Origin: Ruoffia sp044336205
GTDB taxonomy: Bacteria; Bacillota; Bacilli; Lactobacillales; Aerococcaceae
Length of the DNA stretch: 64,000 nt
Direction of reading: 5' to 3'
Assembly: GCA_044336205.1 (NCBI GenBank)
Contig: CP172318.1
Location: 1,860,001 to 1,924,000 of the forward strand
Position 1 is the first letter of the stretch, and each line of letters starts with the position of its first letter. Under the pieces are notes generated by a model. It was not told the DNA's origin and did not search any database. It saw nothing but the letters and a program-made list of their open reading frames with translations. Below, in pieces: positions 32,312 through 40,557 of the stretch. Both the position numbers and the translations under genes were made by a program.

Positions 32312-34030
32312 CTACTCCGTTAGTTTACGGATATCTGCTTCAATGGTTTCTGCTTTAGCATTAACCGTATCACGGTCATCTCCATTTGTCCCTAAGTAAA
32401 GTTTGATTTTTGGTTCTGTACCACTTGGTCTGAAGGCAACCCAACTACCATCTTCCAGTGTGTATTTTAATGCATCTGAAGATGGGTAGTTTAATGTTAC
32501 TTCTTTTCCATCAGCATATTTCAGCGTTCCTTCTAAGTAATCAGCTTGTTTTTCTACCTTTAGACCACCTAAAGTGTCTACACCATTTTGACGAATATCT
32601 TTCATAATTTGCGCCATTTTCTCTTGTCCAGATAAACCTGGGAACGAGATTGAGATTGTTTTCTCAACGAAGTATCCATGTTGGTCATAGATTTCTTCAA
32701 GTGCATCACCTAAAGTACGGCCCGCTTGTTTATGATAAGCAGTCAATTCAGCTAGTACAACTAGAGCTTGAATCGCATCCTTATCACGCACAAATGGTTT
32801 CACCAAGTAACCATAACTTTCTTCAAATCCCATTAAGAATGTGTGGTTTTCTTTTTCTTCATATTCTTTAATTTTCTCAGCAATGAATTTGAATCCTGTA
32901 AGTACTTCAACCATTTCAAGACCATAACTTTCAATAATTGCATCTGCTAAATTTGTTGATACGATTGATTTTACAGCCACACCATTTTCAGGTAAATCGC
33001 CTTGTTCTTTACGAGCTTTCAAGATGAAGTCTAACATTAATGAGGCAATTTGGTTTCCTGTTAATAATTGGTAGCTACCATCAGCCGTTCTGATCATCGC
33101 ACCTAAACGATCTGCATCCGGGTCAGTCGCAAGTAAGATATCAGCCTCTACTTCTTTGGCTAATTCCTCTGCTAAGTTAAATGCTTCTTCAGATTCTGGG
33201 TTAGGCGATGATACTGTAGGGAAATCACCATCAGCATCAGCTTGTGTCTCGACAACATGAATATTATCAAATCCAATCTGCTCAAGTGCTTTCAGACCAA
33301 TCATCAATCCTGTTCCATGTAATGGTGTGAATACAATGCAGACATCATCTTTCATCGAACGAACGAGTTCTGGGTTAACTGTAACACTCTTCATCTCTTC
33401 TAAGTAAGCCTTATCAACACGGTCCCCAATAATCTCAATGGTTCCTGAACCTAATAGGTCTGTCTTATCGCCTACAGCAACTTCTAATGGATTCTCAACT
33501 GAACGAACATACTCTGTTAATTTATCTGCATCCTCGGGTGGCATTTGCCCCCCATCTTCACCGTAAACTTTATAACCATTATACTCTGCCGGGTTGTGAC
33601 TTGCTGTCACCATAATTCCAGCATATGTTCCTAGATGTCTGACCGCAAATGAAAGAACTGGAGTTGGTCTTAGGCTCTCATAAACATAACTCTTAATATT
33701 ATGTTTACCTAAAACTAATGCCGCTTCCATCGCAAACTCGGGTGAAAAATGACGAGAATCATATGCTATCGCAACACCGCGTTTTTTCGCATCTTCTCCC
33801 GCATCTTCAATCAGTTTAGCTAATCCTTCAGTCGCTTGACGCACTGTATAGATATTCATACGATTGGTACCTGGTCCTAATATTCCACGCATACCCGCTG
33901 TACCGAAACTTAAACTAGCACCAAAAGCATCTTCATTCTCTTCCTCTGTCTGCTTATTCAATTGTTCTGCTAAATCACTATCTAAAGCATCAAAGTTTTT
34001 CCATAACTCATATGTTTCTTCCCAAGTCAT
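32312..34030 (-). CDS. pgcA: Alpha-phosphoglucomutase
   Basis: 572 residues, normal for PgcA. Interconverts glucose 6-phosphate and glucose 1-phosphate, feeding UDP-glucose and surface glycans. Domain 1 has TASHNPAEYNGYKVY with the phospho-Ser, domain 2 the metal loop ATDPDADRLG, domain 3 the sugar-binding FEESYGY and domain 4 RPSGTEPKIKLY. ATG is preceded by AAAGGGTGGG. It has its own promoter and a long hairpin at its end. Confidence 0.95.
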   Translation of the reverse strand: MTWEETYELWKNFDALDSDLAEQLNKQTEEENEDAFGASLSFGTAGMRGILGPGTNRMNIYTVRQATEGLAKLIEDAGEDAKKRGVAIAYDSRHFSPEFAMEAALVLGKHNIKSYVYESLRPTPVLSFAVRHLGTYAGIMVTASHNPAEYNGYKVYGEDGGQMPPEDADKLTEYVRSVENPLEVAVGDKTDLLGSGTIEIIGDRVDKAYLEEMKSVTVNPELVRSMKDDVCIVFTPLHGTGLMIGLKALEQIGFDNIHVVETQADADGDFPTVSSPNPESEEAFNLAEELAKEVEADILLATDPDADRLGAMIRTADGSYQLLTGNQIASLMLDFILKARKEQGDLPENGVAVKSIVSTNLADAIIESYGLEMVEVLTGFKFIAEKIKEYEEKENHTFLMGFEESYGYLVKPFVRDKDAIQALVVLAELTAYHKQAGRTLGDALEEIYDQHGYFVEKTISISFPGLSGQEKMAQIMKDIRQNGVDTLGGLKVEKQADYLEGTLKYADGKEVTLNYPSSDALKYTLEDGSWVAFRPSGTEPKIKLYLGTNGDDRDTVNAKAETIEADIRKLTE

Positions 34031-34059
34031 TGTTACCCACCCTTTCTTTTTATATCTAA

Positions 34060-34087
34060 ATTATAACATTATTTAGTATGACAACAA
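34060..34087 (-). promoter_or_regulatory. pgcA promoter
   Basis: On the minus strand TTGTTG (34082-34087), 16-base spacer, TATAAT (34060-34065), 30 bases upstream of the ATG. Confidence 0.7.
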
Positions 34088-34227
34088 CGCTATTTCGACT
34101 TTATTGATAAAGCCTTTTCATTACATATCTTTATTATATACTAAATATTATTCAATTCACTAAAAATAATGATTTTAGTATCAATTTACAGAAAAAAGTT
34201 TGTTATCAAGCTCTATTAACGTAATAT

Positions 34228-34272
34228 CAAAAAAAACTCATTGGTTTCTTCTAACAAAAGAAGTCAATGAGC
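34228..34272 (-). terminator. Terminator of the hprK-lgt-gpsA-trxB operon
   Basis: CTCATTG (34237-34243) with CAATGAG (34265-34271), and TTCTT with AAGAA inside. On the minus strand the stem is followed by eight T. Confidence 0.88.
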
Positions 34273-34295
34273 TTTTGCTTGTTATGACATCATAC

Positions 34296-35255
34296 TTATA
34301 CTTGCTTCACTGAATCAGCTAGACTTTGAATATAATCAAAAGCAGCTTGTCCAGCAATCGCACCATCACTAGCTGCTGTTACAATTTGACGAAGATGTTT
34401 TTGTCTCACATCTCCAACGGCGAATAATCCAGGAACGGATGTTTCCATATGGTCATTAGTAATAACCCATCCCTCATCATCTGTGATGTCTAAGTGACTC
34501 ACGCTTGTTGTATTTGGAATAAGACCAATATAAACAAAGACACCGTTAATTGGTAATTCACTTTCTTCGTCTGTCTTCACGTTACGAATCTTAACAGATT
34601 CAACACTCAGATCTCCTTCAATAGATTCAACAACTGAATCCCAAATAAATTCAATCTTAGGATTGTTGAATGCACGATCTTGAAGAATTTTTTGAGCTCT
34701 AAGCTCATCTCGACGGTGAATAATTGTTACTTTATCTGCGAATTGAGTTAAGTAATTTCCTTCCTCTACAGCCGAATCTCCTCCACCTACTACAACTAAG
34801 TTACGATTACGGAAGAAGAAACCATCGCAGACTGCACAGTATGAGACTCCTTGTCCAGCTAACCTTTCTTCTCCAGGAATATTTAATTCACGGTGGTGTG
34901 CACCTGTTGCTATAATCACTGCTTTCGCTACATAAATTTTGTCCGCGGTGTGAACGTATTTTGTTGCTCCTAATACTTCAACATGTGTGACATCCCCATA
35001 GACATGCTCTGCTCCAAATTCTAACGCACTCTCGTAGAATTTTTGAGCTAGTTTTGGTCCACTAATTAGTTTATAAGCTGGGTAGTTCTCTACGTCAGCA
35101 GTATTAATCAATTCACCACCTGGTGCTCCTTTTTCAAGCATAATCGTTTTTAAGTTTGCTCTAGAAGCGTATAATGCTGCTGCCATGCCCCCAGGACCTG
35201 CACCAACAATCAGTACATCTGTTTCAATCTTTTCTTTTGATATATTATCGACCAA
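34296..35255 (-). CDS. trxB: Thioredoxin reductase
   Basis: 319 residues. Transfers electrons from NADPH through FAD to thioredoxin. FAD motif VLIVGAGPGGMAAALYASR, redox-active CAVC in VSYCAVCDG, NADPH motif VVVGGGDSAVEE and C-terminal FAVGDVRQKHLRQIVTAA. The best start is TTG 35255, six bases after AGAGGAGG; the in-frame start at 35282 lies before that site. Last gene of the hprK-lgt-gpsA-trxB unit. Confidence 0.96.
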   Translation of the reverse strand: MVDNISKEKIETDVLIVGAGPGGMAAALYASRANLKTIMLEKGAPGGELINTADVENYPAYKLISGPKLAQKFYESALEFGAEHVYGDVTHVEVLGATKYVHTADKIYVAKAVIIATGAHHRELNIPGEERLAGQGVSYCAVCDGFFFRNRNLVVVGGGDSAVEEGNYLTQFADKVTIIHRRDELRAQKILQDRAFNNPKIEFIWDSVVESIEGDLSVESVKIRNVKTDEESELPINGVFVYIGLIPNTTSVSHLDITDDEGWVITNDHMETSVPGLFAVGDVRQKHLRQIVTAASDGAIAGQAAFDYIQSLADSVKQV

Positions 35256-35321
35256 AGTCGGACCTCCTCTGAAACTACACAATATTTTATTTAATAATTT
35301 TAATACAAATCAAGCTTACAT

Positions 35322-36362
35322 TCAATTTTTTATTTGATTGTCTAGTAATTGTTCTGGCTTACCTTCCCGTAACATAAGTTCTTCAATTGCAGATTGAACC
35401 GTAATTCCTTCATCTTGATATAAAGCGCGATACAGCATCTCGGTAATCGGCATGTCAATATTATGTTCTTTGGCAAGTTGATAAGCTACTTTCACTGTCA
35501 ATACTCCTTCGACGACCATATTAATCTCCTGGTTGACTTCATTAATATTATATCCTTTAGCGATTAACCGGCCTGCTCTAAAGTTTCTTGAATGTGGACT
35601 TGTACAAGTAACAATCAAATCACCTACCCCACTCAATCCAATAAAAGTTAATGGATCCGCCCCCATTGCAACACCCAGTCGGGAAATCTCTGCCAATCCT
35701 CGTGTAATCAAAGCGGCTTTAGCATTATCACCATAATCTAAACCATCTATAATCCCTGCACCTACTGCTATGATGTTTTTCAATGCTCCTCCAAGCTCCA
35801 CTCCAATAACGTCCACATTCGTATACACTCGGAAATAATTATTCATGAATGCTTGTTGTACTATTTGGGCAGCCTCAAGTGAATGGCTTGCAGCAGTCAA
35901 AGTAGTTACATCTCGTCTAGACACTTCTTCAGCATGACTAGGACCTGAGAGGACGACCAACGCTTGGTAACTGTCTTCATCCATTACTTCTTCAATCACT
36001 TCGCTAATTCGAAGTTCAGAGGTCATCTCTAATCCTTTTGAAGCATGAACAATGATTGGCTTATATGTTGCATTGGGTTCTAAGAGTTGGTTGATCTGGT
36101 TAGCAATCTGTCTAATCGCATTTGTTGGAATAACTAGGAGGATCATTGAGGCTCTCTGTATTGATTCTTCTAGTGATGTCGTTGCTCTAATATTTTCTGG
36201 AAGTGACACTTCAGGCAAGTAACTTTCATTCGTATACCTTTCATTAATTTCATCGACAATAGATTCCTTCCGTCCCCATATCATCACTTCATGTTGGTTC
36301 TCACTAAGCACTTTAGCTAGTGCCGTTCCCCATGAACCTGTACCAATGACTGCTACTTTCAT
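35322..36362 (-). CDS. gpsA: NAD(P)-dependent glycerol-3-phosphate dehydrogenase
   Basis: 346 residues. Makes sn-glycerol 3-phosphate from dihydroxyacetone phosphate for phospholipid synthesis. N-terminal AVIGTGSWGTALAKVL nucleotide-binding motif, HASKGLE, LSGPSHAEEV, GGALKNIIAVGAGI with the catalytic Lys, and GDLIVTC. ATG follows the lgt TAA directly (TAAATG), indicating translational coupling. Confidence 0.96.
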   Translation of the reverse strand: MKVAVIGTGSWGTALAKVLSENQHEVMIWGRKESIVDEINERYTNESYLPEVSLPENIRATTSLEESIQRASMILLVIPTNAIRQIANQINQLLEPNATYKPIIVHASKGLEMTSELRISEVIEEVMDEDSYQALVVLSGPSHAEEVSRRDVTTLTAASHSLEAAQIVQQAFMNNYFRVYTNVDVIGVELGGALKNIIAVGAGIIDGLDYGDNAKAALITRGLAEISRLGVAMGADPLTFIGLSGVGDLIVTCTSPHSRNFRAGRLIAKGYNINEVNQEINMVVEGVLTVKVAYQLAKEHNIDMPITEMLYRALYQDEGITVQSAIEELMLREGKPEQLLDNQIKN

Positions 36363-37208
36363 TTATTTCACTCCAGTTCTTTCAATTCGATTATCAGTAT
36401 AGTAGGTCGAATTATTTTTTAGAACTCGATCCCAAACAATAATACCAATACCGACAATTATCATAATTAAGGATACAATTTGTGAGACTCTGAATGGCCC
36501 TAAATATAGGCTGTCCGTTCTTAAACCTTCTATCCAGAATCGCCCAATACCATACCATAGTAGATAATAGGCAACGATCTCACCGCGTTTGAATAATTGA
36601 TCTCGTCCTCTAAGTAATAGGAGAATAATAACTCCAATAAGGTTCCACATTGATTCATACAGAAAAGTAGGATGATAATAGTTTCCATTGATATTCATTT
36701 GTTCAATGATAAATTCTGGTAACATTAATTTCTCTAAAAACTCTTTGGAAACTACGCCTCCATGGGCCTCTTGGTTCATGAAATTCCCCCAGCGACCAAT
36801 AGATTGTGCAAGCATTAAGGATGGGATGGTCATGTCAAAGATATCGATGACATTGACTTGATACTTATGACTTAAAGAATAAATCGTCACAGCACCCGCG
36901 ATCACACCACCATAAATGGCCATGCCTCCTTCCCAAACTCTAAAAATACTTAAAGGATCTGACCAATAATCTTGACTAGAGAAAACTACATAATAAATTC
37001 GCGCCCCAACCAATCCGATAATGACCGTCCAAAATAACATATCAAAGGATGTATCTTCATCGACTCCCTTACGTGCTGATTCCCTCATAAACAAAATATA
37101 AGCAACTAAGATAGATAAACCAATAATAATCCCATACCATCTAACTGGCCAGCCAAAAAACTCAAACGCAATAGGATTAATAGCTAACAACGGAAAGAAA
37201 TTAGTCAT
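36363..37208 (-). CDS. lgt: Prolipoprotein diacylglyceryl transferase
   Basis: 281 residues, about seven membrane helices. Moves diacylglycerol from phosphatidylglycerol to the lipobox Cys of prolipoproteins. Motifs: VRWYGIIIGLSIL, WEGGMAIYGGVIAG, SIGRWGNFMNQEAHG and a C-terminal RGEIVAYYLLWYGIGRFWIEGLR-type block. ATG 37208 is chosen because GGAGA precedes it; the GTG at 37223 overlaps that site. It overlaps the hprK end by eight bases. Its presence shows the cell makes lipoproteins, in contrast to the Cys-free binding proteins nearby. Confidence 0.95.
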   Translation of the reverse strand: MTNFFPLLAINPIAFEFFGWPVRWYGIIIGLSILVAYILFMRESARKGVDEDTSFDMLFWTVIIGLVGARIYYVVFSSQDYWSDPLSIFRVWEGGMAIYGGVIAGAVTIYSLSHKYQVNVIDIFDMTIPSLMLAQSIGRWGNFMNQEAHGGVVSKEFLEKLMLPEFIIEQMNINGNYYHPTFLYESMWNLIGVIILLLLRGRDQLFKRGEIVAYYLLWYGIGRFWIEGLRTDSLYLGPFRVSQIVSLIMIIVGIGIIVWDRVLKNNSTYYTDNRIERTGVK

Positions 37209-38145
37209 TCGCTGATTCTCCACGGTTCGCTTTAATTAAATCACGTAATTTATTATTAAAAGTAACCTTAGCATCATAACCCATTTGAGCAGCACGGAAG
37301 TTCATTGCCGCTGACTCTACAATAGCAGCTAAGTTACGGCCGGTCTTAACTGGTATTCGAATCGAAGGAACACTTACTTCAAAGATTTGTTCATAATCTT
37401 TATCATAACCTAGGCGGTCATATTGAGTTTCTCCGTCATCTAATATTAAATTAATAATTAACTCAAGTCGTTTGCTACGACGGATTGCTGACACTCCATA
37501 AAGACTCATAACATCAATAATACCCAGCCCTCTAATTTCGATCATATTTTGTAATATTTCTGGAGATTCACCTACAAGGGTTAATTCATCTATCTGATGT
37601 AACTCAACGCGGTCATCAGCGATAAGACGGTGACCTCTTTGAATTAATTCTAAACCTGTTTCAGACTTTCCAACACCACTTGCGCCTACAAGAAGTACAC
37701 CCATACCAAAAACCTCAACGAAAACACCGTGTTTAGACAGACGTTCTGCTAATTTACTTTCTAAAAAGTTCGTTACATTTGCTAAAACACGACTTGTTTT
37801 TGAACGTGATGTTAGTATAGGGATTTGATTCTCGTCAGCTGCAGGAATTAATTCCTCAGGAATCTCAATTTCTCGTGAGATAATAATAGCAGGTGTATCT
37901 GGTGTACACATTAAGTTAAATATATTAGTTCTCTCTTCAGATGTTTTTGTACTTAGAAACGACATCTCTGTTCTTCCAATTAATTGAATACGCTCATGTG
38001 GATAGTACTCTTTATAACCTGTTAAGATTAAGCCAGGTCTTGATACCTCGCTAGAATAAATTTTATTTTGGTTAAAGACTCCACCGTGTTTTATATGAAT
38101 ATCTAGTGTATCTACTAATTCCTGTACTGTTACTCTATTCGTCAT
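37201..38145 (-). CDS. hprK: HPr kinase/phosphorylase
   Basis: 314 residues. Phosphorylates HPr at Ser46 when glycolytic intermediates are high, driving CcpA-dependent catabolite repression, and reverses this when phosphate is high. P-loop VGASGVGKSETGL, HRLIADDRVEL and signature IRGLGIIDVMSLYG are all present. Start at ATG 38145 (MTNRVTVQELVD), with GGAGG eleven bases upstream; two upstream Met codons overlap or crowd that site. First gene of hprK-lgt-gpsA-trxB, a classic Firmicutes cluster. Confidence 0.96.
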   Translation of the reverse strand: MTNRVTVQELVDTLDIHIKHGGVFNQNKIYSSEVSRPGLILTGYKEYYPHERIQLIGRTEMSFLSTKTSEERTNIFNLMCTPDTPAIIISREIEIPEELIPAADENQIPILTSRSKTSRVLANVTNFLESKLAERLSKHGVFVEVFGMGVLLVGASGVGKSETGLELIQRGHRLIADDRVELHQIDELTLVGESPEILQNMIEIRGLGIIDVMSLYGVSAIRRSKRLELIINLILDDGETQYDRLGYDKDYEQIFEVSVPSIRIPVKTGRNLAAIVESAAMNFRAAQMGYDAKVTFNNKLRDLIKANRGESAND

Positions 38146-38279
38146 GACAATCATTACCTCCATGCAATGGTGTAGTTATTTTCTTTTAAATGGTATCATA
38201 CAACGCCAAAACATTCATCAAAATAACGATATGAAGTTAATAAAAAGCCCAAAGCAGGCCATTGATAAAATAATATTCA

Positions 38280-38367
38280 TAAATAAAAAGAACTTTTAAT
38301 GATGTAGTGAGAACTAGCCAGCACTTTAATTTGTCCGCTATATCTATTCCACTATCATTAAAAGTTC
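38280..38367 (-). terminator. Terminator of liaX-liaY
   Basis: A 14-base perfect stem (38290-38303 with 38354-38367) carrying AACTTTTAATGAT, extended by AGTG/CACT, with a ~40-base internal loop, followed on the minus strand by TTTTTATTT. The loop is long for a simple terminator. Confidence 0.65.
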
Positions 38368-38417
38368 CAGAGTTACATTCAATTGTGACTTATTTTATTC
38401 ACTATCTATATTGATTA

Positions 38418-38720
38418 TTAAAAGTCATCCCAACTATCGTTATCTTCAGGTGTTACATCTTTTACATTATTATTTTTATTCGTTGTATGACGAGTAAAAG
38501 GATTGCTCGTTATTTTTCCACTATTCACTTGATAATCATATGGTAGGATAAAGCCTAATATGAAGTAAAGCCAGAATCCCGAACTTCCTGCCATTAATAA
38601 CACAAAGAATATTACACGAACTATAGTTGAATCTATGTTAAAAAATTCTGCTAACCCACCACAAACTCCCATAATTTGTTTGTCAGTAGATGATTTATAT
38701 AATTTTTTTTGGTTATTCAT
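38418..38720 (-). CDS. liaY: PspC-domain membrane protein, LiaY-like
   Basis: 100 residues. An N-terminal PspC domain: KLYKSSTDKQIMGVCGGLAEF followed by the membrane helix VIFFVLLMAGSSGFWLYFILG. The tail is polar with acidic DNDSWDDF. In enterococci the liaXYZ operon encodes LiaX, this kind of PspC protein (LiaY) and a third membrane protein LiaZ, which together respond to daptomycin and antimicrobial peptides. It follows liaX by 37 bases with AGGAGGAG before its ATG. No liaZ follows. Confidence 0.85.
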   Translation of the reverse strand: MNNQKKLYKSSTDKQIMGVCGGLAEFFNIDSTIVRVIFFVLLMAGSSGFWLYFILGFILPYDYQVNSGKITSNPFTRHTTNKNNNVKDVTPEDNDSWDDF

Positions 38721-38757
38721 TATTAACTCCTCCTATTTTAACTCTCTCTTTAATAAA

Positions 38758-40377
38758 TTATACTTTATTTTTACTGTCTTTTAAATAAATGTCTCCTGAT
38801 TGAGTGGTCATACTAACTTTGGCGTTGGCTGTTTGATTTGGGACAATTCTATGGTAATTTACTTTACTTTTTGATTCGTTCTCATCCATTGTCTCTACAT
38901 TAGATAAGCGATTTTTTATTTCTCCCGTTGTAGCTTTACCATCAATCATTAAATTCAAATGCTCAGGAAGTGATAGTTTAATATCTCCGTGCATTGTCTT
39001 GACTTTAATGTTCGATTCAGAAACATTGTTTTTTGTTAGATAGAAATCACTATTCAAAGTTTCAGCTGATAGATTATTAATATAGCCATTAATCCGAACA
39101 TCTCCATTGATAATGTTTAGAACAATCGTCTCAAGTGGTGATTGAATAAATTCAATGTCTCCGTTTAAGACATCAACTGTTATTTCATTAACTGTTACAC
39201 GTTTGAAATAAGTATCTCCGTTTTTGCTTTCTAAGAGAAGATTTTCCGCTTCAATGTCTGCGAGTTCAACATCCCCATTTAACAAGTTAAATTGCATAAG
39301 TTGATAGACTTTTTTAGGAATTTTTATTGATAAGTCAGCTGACATTTTTGTTGAAGTTAACTTAACAATGAATTGATTTTCAAAGACATCTATCATATTT
39401 GATGATAAAAACAACTCTTCGGTTGTTTCCACATGATTGCCATAGAAATGTGTCTCAGAATGAACAAGGATCTCATCACCATCATAACTTTCCAATTCTA
39501 TTGAACCATTATATGATTCAAACACTAATTCCGTTACTTCATCCGCATTGAAAGTCCAGTCAAATTCTTCGGTAGTTGTTTTTATCCAAGGAACTTGAAT
39601 AGATACATCAAAGTTTTTTAATTTAAAATTTTCCATAAAACTTTTTGATTTTTCATTGAAGACTGAACCCCATTTTTTACCTTCTCGTTTGGCTTCTCTA
39701 CCAAATTGTGATGCAACTTCTGAAATCTTGTCAGTGTTTGTTGAAAATATCTCTTTAAAGTCTGTTTTAGTGTATTGATTATTGCCACCTAGACGCTCTT
39801 TTTCACCATTAAGTGTATCCATTTTTTCCTGAACAAGTTTTAACTTATCTTCAATTTGAAGTTTTTTATCTTCTAATGACATTTTTTGAGTTGATATCTC
39901 TTCAGTTAAATCTTCTAGCTCTTCAAAAATTTCGATTTCTCGTAATCGTTGATTGCAGATAGTTAACGCTTCATGACGTCGTTCAAACTCCTCATGTAAA
40001 TCTCTAAGCTCAGCCTCAATTTGAACTAATTTTGCTTTTCTTCGCTTTTCCTTTTCAACAAATTCAGTATTGTCTTCCTTATCAACAGGCTGAGAGTCAT
40101 TTTGAGTACTTTGATCTACCCTATTAGCAAAATAGTCGCTAACGTTTCTAGCAATATTCTTTCCATCTTTAATTACCTCTTCCATTGATTTATTAAAATT
40201 TTTAGAATCTGATGGTTGTTCTAATTCTGACGGTTGATTATTTATATCTTTATTCTTTTGATTTATTTCATTTGATTCTTTAACTGAACTCGAAGCAGCT
40301 TCCAACAAATCTAAAGCTTCATCCATTGAGATAATATTTTGTTTAACTAGTTCAATAATACGCTCTTTTTCATTCAT
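38758..40377 (-). CDS. liaX: LiaX-like envelope-stress protein
   Basis: 539 residues. An N-terminal SHOCT-like helical segment (RIIELVKQNIISMDEALDLLE), a coiled-coil middle (about 120-200), and a C-terminal repeated beta region (DUF4097-like) with recurring NGD(V/I) turns: LLNGDVELADI, SKNGDTYFKR, VLNGDIEFI, IINGDVRINGY. This is the layout of enterococcal LiaX, a surface-exposed and released sensor/inhibitor of the LiaFSR response. No signal peptide is visible, which is also true of known LiaX. ATG follows GGAGG. A LiaR-like palindrome and TTGACA lie upstream. Confidence 0.87.
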   Translation of the reverse strand: MNEKERIIELVKQNIISMDEALDLLEAASSSVKESNEINQKNKDINNQPSELEQPSDSKNFNKSMEEVIKDGKNIARNVSDYFANRVDQSTQNDSQPVDKEDNTEFVEKEKRRKAKLVQIEAELRDLHEEFERRHEALTICNQRLREIEIFEELEDLTEEISTQKMSLEDKKLQIEDKLKLVQEKMDTLNGEKERLGGNNQYTKTDFKEIFSTNTDKISEVASQFGREAKREGKKWGSVFNEKSKSFMENFKLKNFDVSIQVPWIKTTTEEFDWTFNADEVTELVFESYNGSIELESYDGDEILVHSETHFYGNHVETTEELFLSSNMIDVFENQFIVKLTSTKMSADLSIKIPKKVYQLMQFNLLNGDVELADIEAENLLLESKNGDTYFKRVTVNEITVDVLNGDIEFIQSPLETIVLNIINGDVRINGYINNLSAETLNSDFYLTKNNVSESNIKVKTMHGDIKLSLPEHLNLMIDGKATTGEIKNRLSNVETMDENESKSKVNYHRIVPNQTANAKVSMTTQSGDIYLKDSKNKV

Positions 40378-40432
40378 GTGATTACCTCCACTTTATTATT
40401 TTGCTTCTCTACACTCTTATTATGCCACCCAT

Positions 40433-40463
40433 TGTCAAGACTTTCATAGGACTAGAGTCCTAT
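40433..40463 (-). promoter_or_regulatory. liaX promoter with LiaR/VraR-like palindrome
   Basis: An 18-base perfect palindrome ATAGGACTAGAGTCCTAT (40446-40463) is followed on the minus strand by TTGACA (40438-40433) and a poor -10. The core GGACT-AG-AGTCC resembles the GACT-N2-AGTC type dyad described for LiaR/VraR regulators, and the spacing just upstream of the -35 suits an activator. The liaX ATG is 55 bases downstream of the -35. Confidence 0.6.
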
Positions 40464-40478
40464 TTTTGTACTAAATAT

Positions 40479-40524
40479 AAAAAAGCAAGTATAGTCGGAC
40501 AGTCGGTCCGGTCATACTTGCTTT
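40479..40524 (-). terminator. Terminator of uvrA
   Basis: 19-base arms (40482-40500 with 40506-40524, few mismatches) carrying GCAAGTAT and CGGAC, followed on the minus strand by six T. Confidence 0.88.
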
Positions 40525-40557
40525 GAATTTATTACATTTCTAGTTACAAGATATTTC

